From the NCBI RefSeq assembly GCF_010811875.1, contig NZ_VKHP01000036.1, positions 1 through 49,041 on the forward strand: a stretch of DNA of 49,041 nt, written 5' to 3'. Numbering within the stretch: position 1 is the first letter of the stretch; each line of letters begins with the position of its first letter. Below, one piece after another: positions 47,125-49,041 of the stretch. The notes under the pieces were generated by a model. It did not search any database. It was not told the origin of the DNA and was given only the letters and a program-made list of their open reading frames with translations. The stretch comes from Bradyrhizobium uaiense. GTDB lineage: Bacteria > Pseudomonadota > Alphaproteobacteria > Rhizobiales > Xanthobacteraceae. A program made the translations under genes and the position numbers.

Positions 47125-48210
47125 ATGGTCACCATCAAGGTCGATAATCTCATCAACTTCGTGTCCGAGGTGTTTTCCCATTCGGAGTCCTCTCCGGAAG
47201 AGGCGAAGCGCATCGCGACCTACCTGACGACGGCGAACCTCACCGGGCATGACAGCCATGGCGTGATCCGCGTGCCGGTCTATGTCAGGTGGAAGAAGAT
47301 GGGCTCGATCGTACCGAACCAGACCCCCGAGGTAGTGGTCGACACGCCGTCGCTCGCGGTGGTCGACGGCAAGTTCGGTTACGGCCAGACGGTTACGCCG
47401 GTTGCTGTCAGGCTCGGCATCGAGAAGTGCAAGAAGGCGGGGCTTGCTGCGGTTGCGCTGCGTAACTCCGGTCATCTCGGCCGCGTCGGCGACTGGGCCG
47501 AAATGGCCGCCGCCGAAGGCCTCGTTTCAATTCATTTCGTGACCGCGGCTGGCTCGCTGCTGGTCGCGCCCTATGGCGGCGTCGAGAAGCGCCTGTCCAC
47601 CGCGCCGTATTGCGTCGGCATTCCGCGCCAGGGTCAGGACCCGATCGTGCTGGATTTCGCGACATCCGTCGTCGCCGAGGGCAAGTGCCTGGTGGCGAGC
47701 CGCGGCGGCAAGAAGCTGCCGACCGGCGCGCTCGTCGATGCCGACGGCACGTTGAGCGAGGACCCGCAGGTGCTGTATGGCCCGTACACGCCGGACGGGC
47801 CGCGCGACCACACCAAGGGAACCGGTGCGATCCGCGCTTTCGGCGATCACAAGGGCTCCGGTCTCGCCTTCATCTGCGAACTGCTCGGCGGTGCGCTGAC
47901 CGGCACCGGCGCGACCTCGTCGGACCGCCGCTTCGCCAACGGCATGATGGCGTTCTACATCGATCCCAAGGTGATCGACACCAGCAATTTCTTCGACGAC
48001 GAAATCACCCGCTACACCGATTTCATCCGCGCCACGAAGCCGATCGCGGGCACGGATTCCGTGCTGGTTCCGGGCGATCCCGAGCGCAAGACCCGCGCCG
48101 ATCGCACCAAGAACGGCATCCCCTTGCCTGACGACACCTGGGCGGCGATAGTGAATACTGCGCGCGAAGTCGGCGTCAGTGAAGTCTCGATCCAGCGGGC
48201 GACCAGCTGA
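47125..48210 (+). CDS. Ldh-family (malate/L-lactate/ureidoglycolate-type) NAD(P)-dependent dehydrogenase
   Basis: A 361-residue protein of the type-2 malate/L-lactate dehydrogenase family, structurally unlike classical MDH. LTGHDSHGVIRVPVYV gives the catalytic His region, and NSGHLGRVGDWAEMAA and DFATSVVAEGKCLVA follow. FGDHKGSGLAFICELLGG binds the nicotinamide cofactor. Known members oxidise or reduce 2-hydroxy/2-oxo acids, ureidoglycolate, sulfolactate or cyclic imino acids. Between a Liv-type transporter and an HpcH/HpaI aldolase it probably processes the imported 2-hydroxy or 2-oxo acid. The ATG at 47125 has no strong ribosome binding site (GAGCTGGTTTTTC upstream). Confidence 0.92.
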   Translation: MVTIKVDNLINFVSEVFSHSESSPEEAKRIATYLTTANLTGHDSHGVIRVPVYVRWKKMGSIVPNQTPEVVVDTPSLAVVDGKFGYGQTVTPVAVRLGIEKCKKAGLAAVALRNSGHLGRVGDWAEMAAAEGLVSIHFVTAAGSLLVAPYGGVEKRLSTAPYCVGIPRQGQDPIVLDFATSVVAEGKCLVASRGGKKLPTGALVDADGTLSEDPQVLYGPYTPDGPRDHTKGTGAIRAFGDHKGSGLAFICELLGGALTGTGATSSDRRFANGMMAFYIDPKVIDTSNFFDDEITRYTDFIRATKPIAGTDSVLVPGDPERKTRADRTKNGIPLPDDTWAAIVNTAREVGVSEVSIQRATS

Positions 48211-48272
48211 GGTCCGCTCTCCAAGAAAACCTTCAAGAAAACCTCCGAGAACCACAAAAGGAAACGCAATCA

Positions 48273-49041
48273 ATGGCAAACAAGGTCAAGCAGGTCTGGG
48301 CGTCGGGCAAGGCGGTGGTGAACGCGTGGCTCGCGATCCCCTCCGGGTTTTCGGCCGAAGTGATCGCGCAGTGCGGCTTCGACAGCGTCACCGTCGACAT
48401 GCAGCATGGCGTGCAGGACTATCAGTCGATGGTGCAATGCTTCCAGTCGATGCATGCTCATCCGGTTACGCCGATGGTCCGCGTGCCCTGGAACGAGCCC
48501 GGCATCATCGGCAAGGTGCTGGATGGCGGCGCATATGGCGTGATCTGCCCGATGGTCAACACGCCGCAGGAAGCCAAGAACCTCGTCTCCTACGCAAAAT
48601 ATCCGCCGAAGGGCGTGCGCTCCAACGGTCCGATCCGCGCCGGCATGTACGGTTCGGCGGGCACCTACCAGCAGACCGCCAACGACGAGATCGTGTTGCT
48701 GCCGATGATGGAGACCAAGACCGCGGTCGAGAACATGGAAGCCATCCTCGATGTCGAAGGTATCGACGGCGTCTATATCGGCCCGTCCGATCTCGGCTTC
48801 TCCTACGGCCTGGTGCCGAAGCTCGATCGCGACGAGCCGGAGATTCTCAAGATCTACGAGAAGATCATCAAGGAGTGCGGCAAGCGCGGCCTCAACCCCG
48901 GCATCCACTGCTCCGGCGCCGAAGGCGCGGTGCGTGCGATCAACATGGGCTTCAAGCTCGTGACGCTGTCGAACGAGGTCGGCCTGATGCAGGTCTATGC
49001 CAGGATGCAGGTCAACCAGACCCGCGAGAAGTCCGGCGGCA
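48273..49041 (+). CDS. hpaI: HpcH/HpaI-family aldolase, 3' end beyond the window
   Basis: At least 256 residues of a class II (metal-dependent) aldolase. Residues aligned with E. coli HpaI are Asp and His in VTVDMQHGVQDY (acid-base His), Arg in MVRVPWNEP, and metal ligands Glu in PMMETKTAVEN and Asp in YIGPSDLGF. HpaI splits 4-hydroxy-2-oxoheptane-1,7-dioate into pyruvate and succinic semialdehyde, the last step of the homoprotocatechuate route. Overall divergence from E. coli HpaI is large, so a 2-keto-3-deoxy sugar-acid aldolase is also possible; the hpaI symbol is tentative. AAAGGAAACGCAATC precedes the ATG; the 62-base gap to the Ldh-family gene suggests one operon. Confidence 0.88.
   Translation, partial: MANKVKQVWASGKAVVNAWLAIPSGFSAEVIAQCGFDSVTVDMQHGVQDYQSMVQCFQSMHAHPVTPMVRVPWNEPGIIGKVLDGGAYGVICPMVNTPQEAKNLVSYAKYPPKGVRSNGPIRAGMYGSAGTYQQTANDEIVLLPMMETKTAVENMEAILDVEGIDGVYIGPSDLGFSYGLVPKLDRDEPEILKIYEKIIKECGKRGLNPGIHCSGAEGAVRAINMGFKLVTLSNEVGLMQVYARMQVNQTREKSGG

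Noticed and set aside
1..49041. Mobile island or prophage
   Set aside because: No integrase, transposase, tRNA, phage gene or clear attachment duplication was seen, and codon use looks even across the window.

Overview
The window looks like a chromosomal segment of a soil alphaproteobacterium, most likely Bradyrhizobium or a close relative. The basis is high GC, protein sequences typical of that group, dispersed palindromic repeats of the kind seen in Bradyrhizobium and Rhodopseudomonas, and a dense stock of acyl-CoA and aromatic-acid catabolism genes with Liv-type ABC transporters. I saw no rRNA, tRNA, CRISPR array, insertion sequence or prophage gene. Two genes are cut by the window edges: a nitronate monooxygenase on the left and an HpcH/HpaI aldolase on the right.

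Region 1 (1-16.9 kb) is mostly CoA-thioester metabolism. It holds two acyl-CoA dehydrogenases, three crotonases with different active-site residues, two SDR enzymes, two AMP-forming acyl-CoA ligases, an APH-like phosphotransferase with a small DUF6285-type partner, and small accessory enzymes (GST, GNAT, flavin reductase, VOC, GFA). The dehydrogenase at 3195-4469 is of the ACAD10/ACAD11 type. Together with the kinase-like gene and its partner it resembles a split version of the eukaryotic kinase-dehydrogenase fusions and of the bacterial levulinate (lva) route for 4-hydroxyacyl-CoA.

Region 2 (16.9-24 kb) has phosphoenolpyruvate carboxylase, a Tat-exported SMP-30/gluconolactonase-like protein, and a DUF35 - thiolase - SDR operon.

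Region 3 (24.2-33.8 kb) is a five-gene Liv-type ABC transporter followed by an amidase and a DUF2848 protein (probably uptake and hydrolysis of an amide), then a 2OG-Fe(II) oxygenase, AlkB and an MFS permease.

Region 4 (33.8-49 kb) is a homoprotocatechuate (3,4-dihydroxyphenylacetate) meta-cleavage locus. The minus-strand operon runs hpaH-hpaF-hpaE-hpaD-FAH hydrolase/decarboxylase-TPP enzyme, opposite a MarR regulator of HpaR type. Beyond it lie a GntR/FCD regulator with two winged helices, and a second Liv-type transporter operon in which permease and ATPase are fused. That operon continues into an Ldh-family 2-hydroxyacid dehydrogenase and an HpaI-like aldolase. No hpaBC hydroxylase is present. 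The TPP enzyme and the Ldh-family enzyme are not part of the textbook pathway and may feed side-chain-modified catechols into it.

Between genes, at least five families of palindromic repeats lie almost always within about 50 bases after a stop codon.
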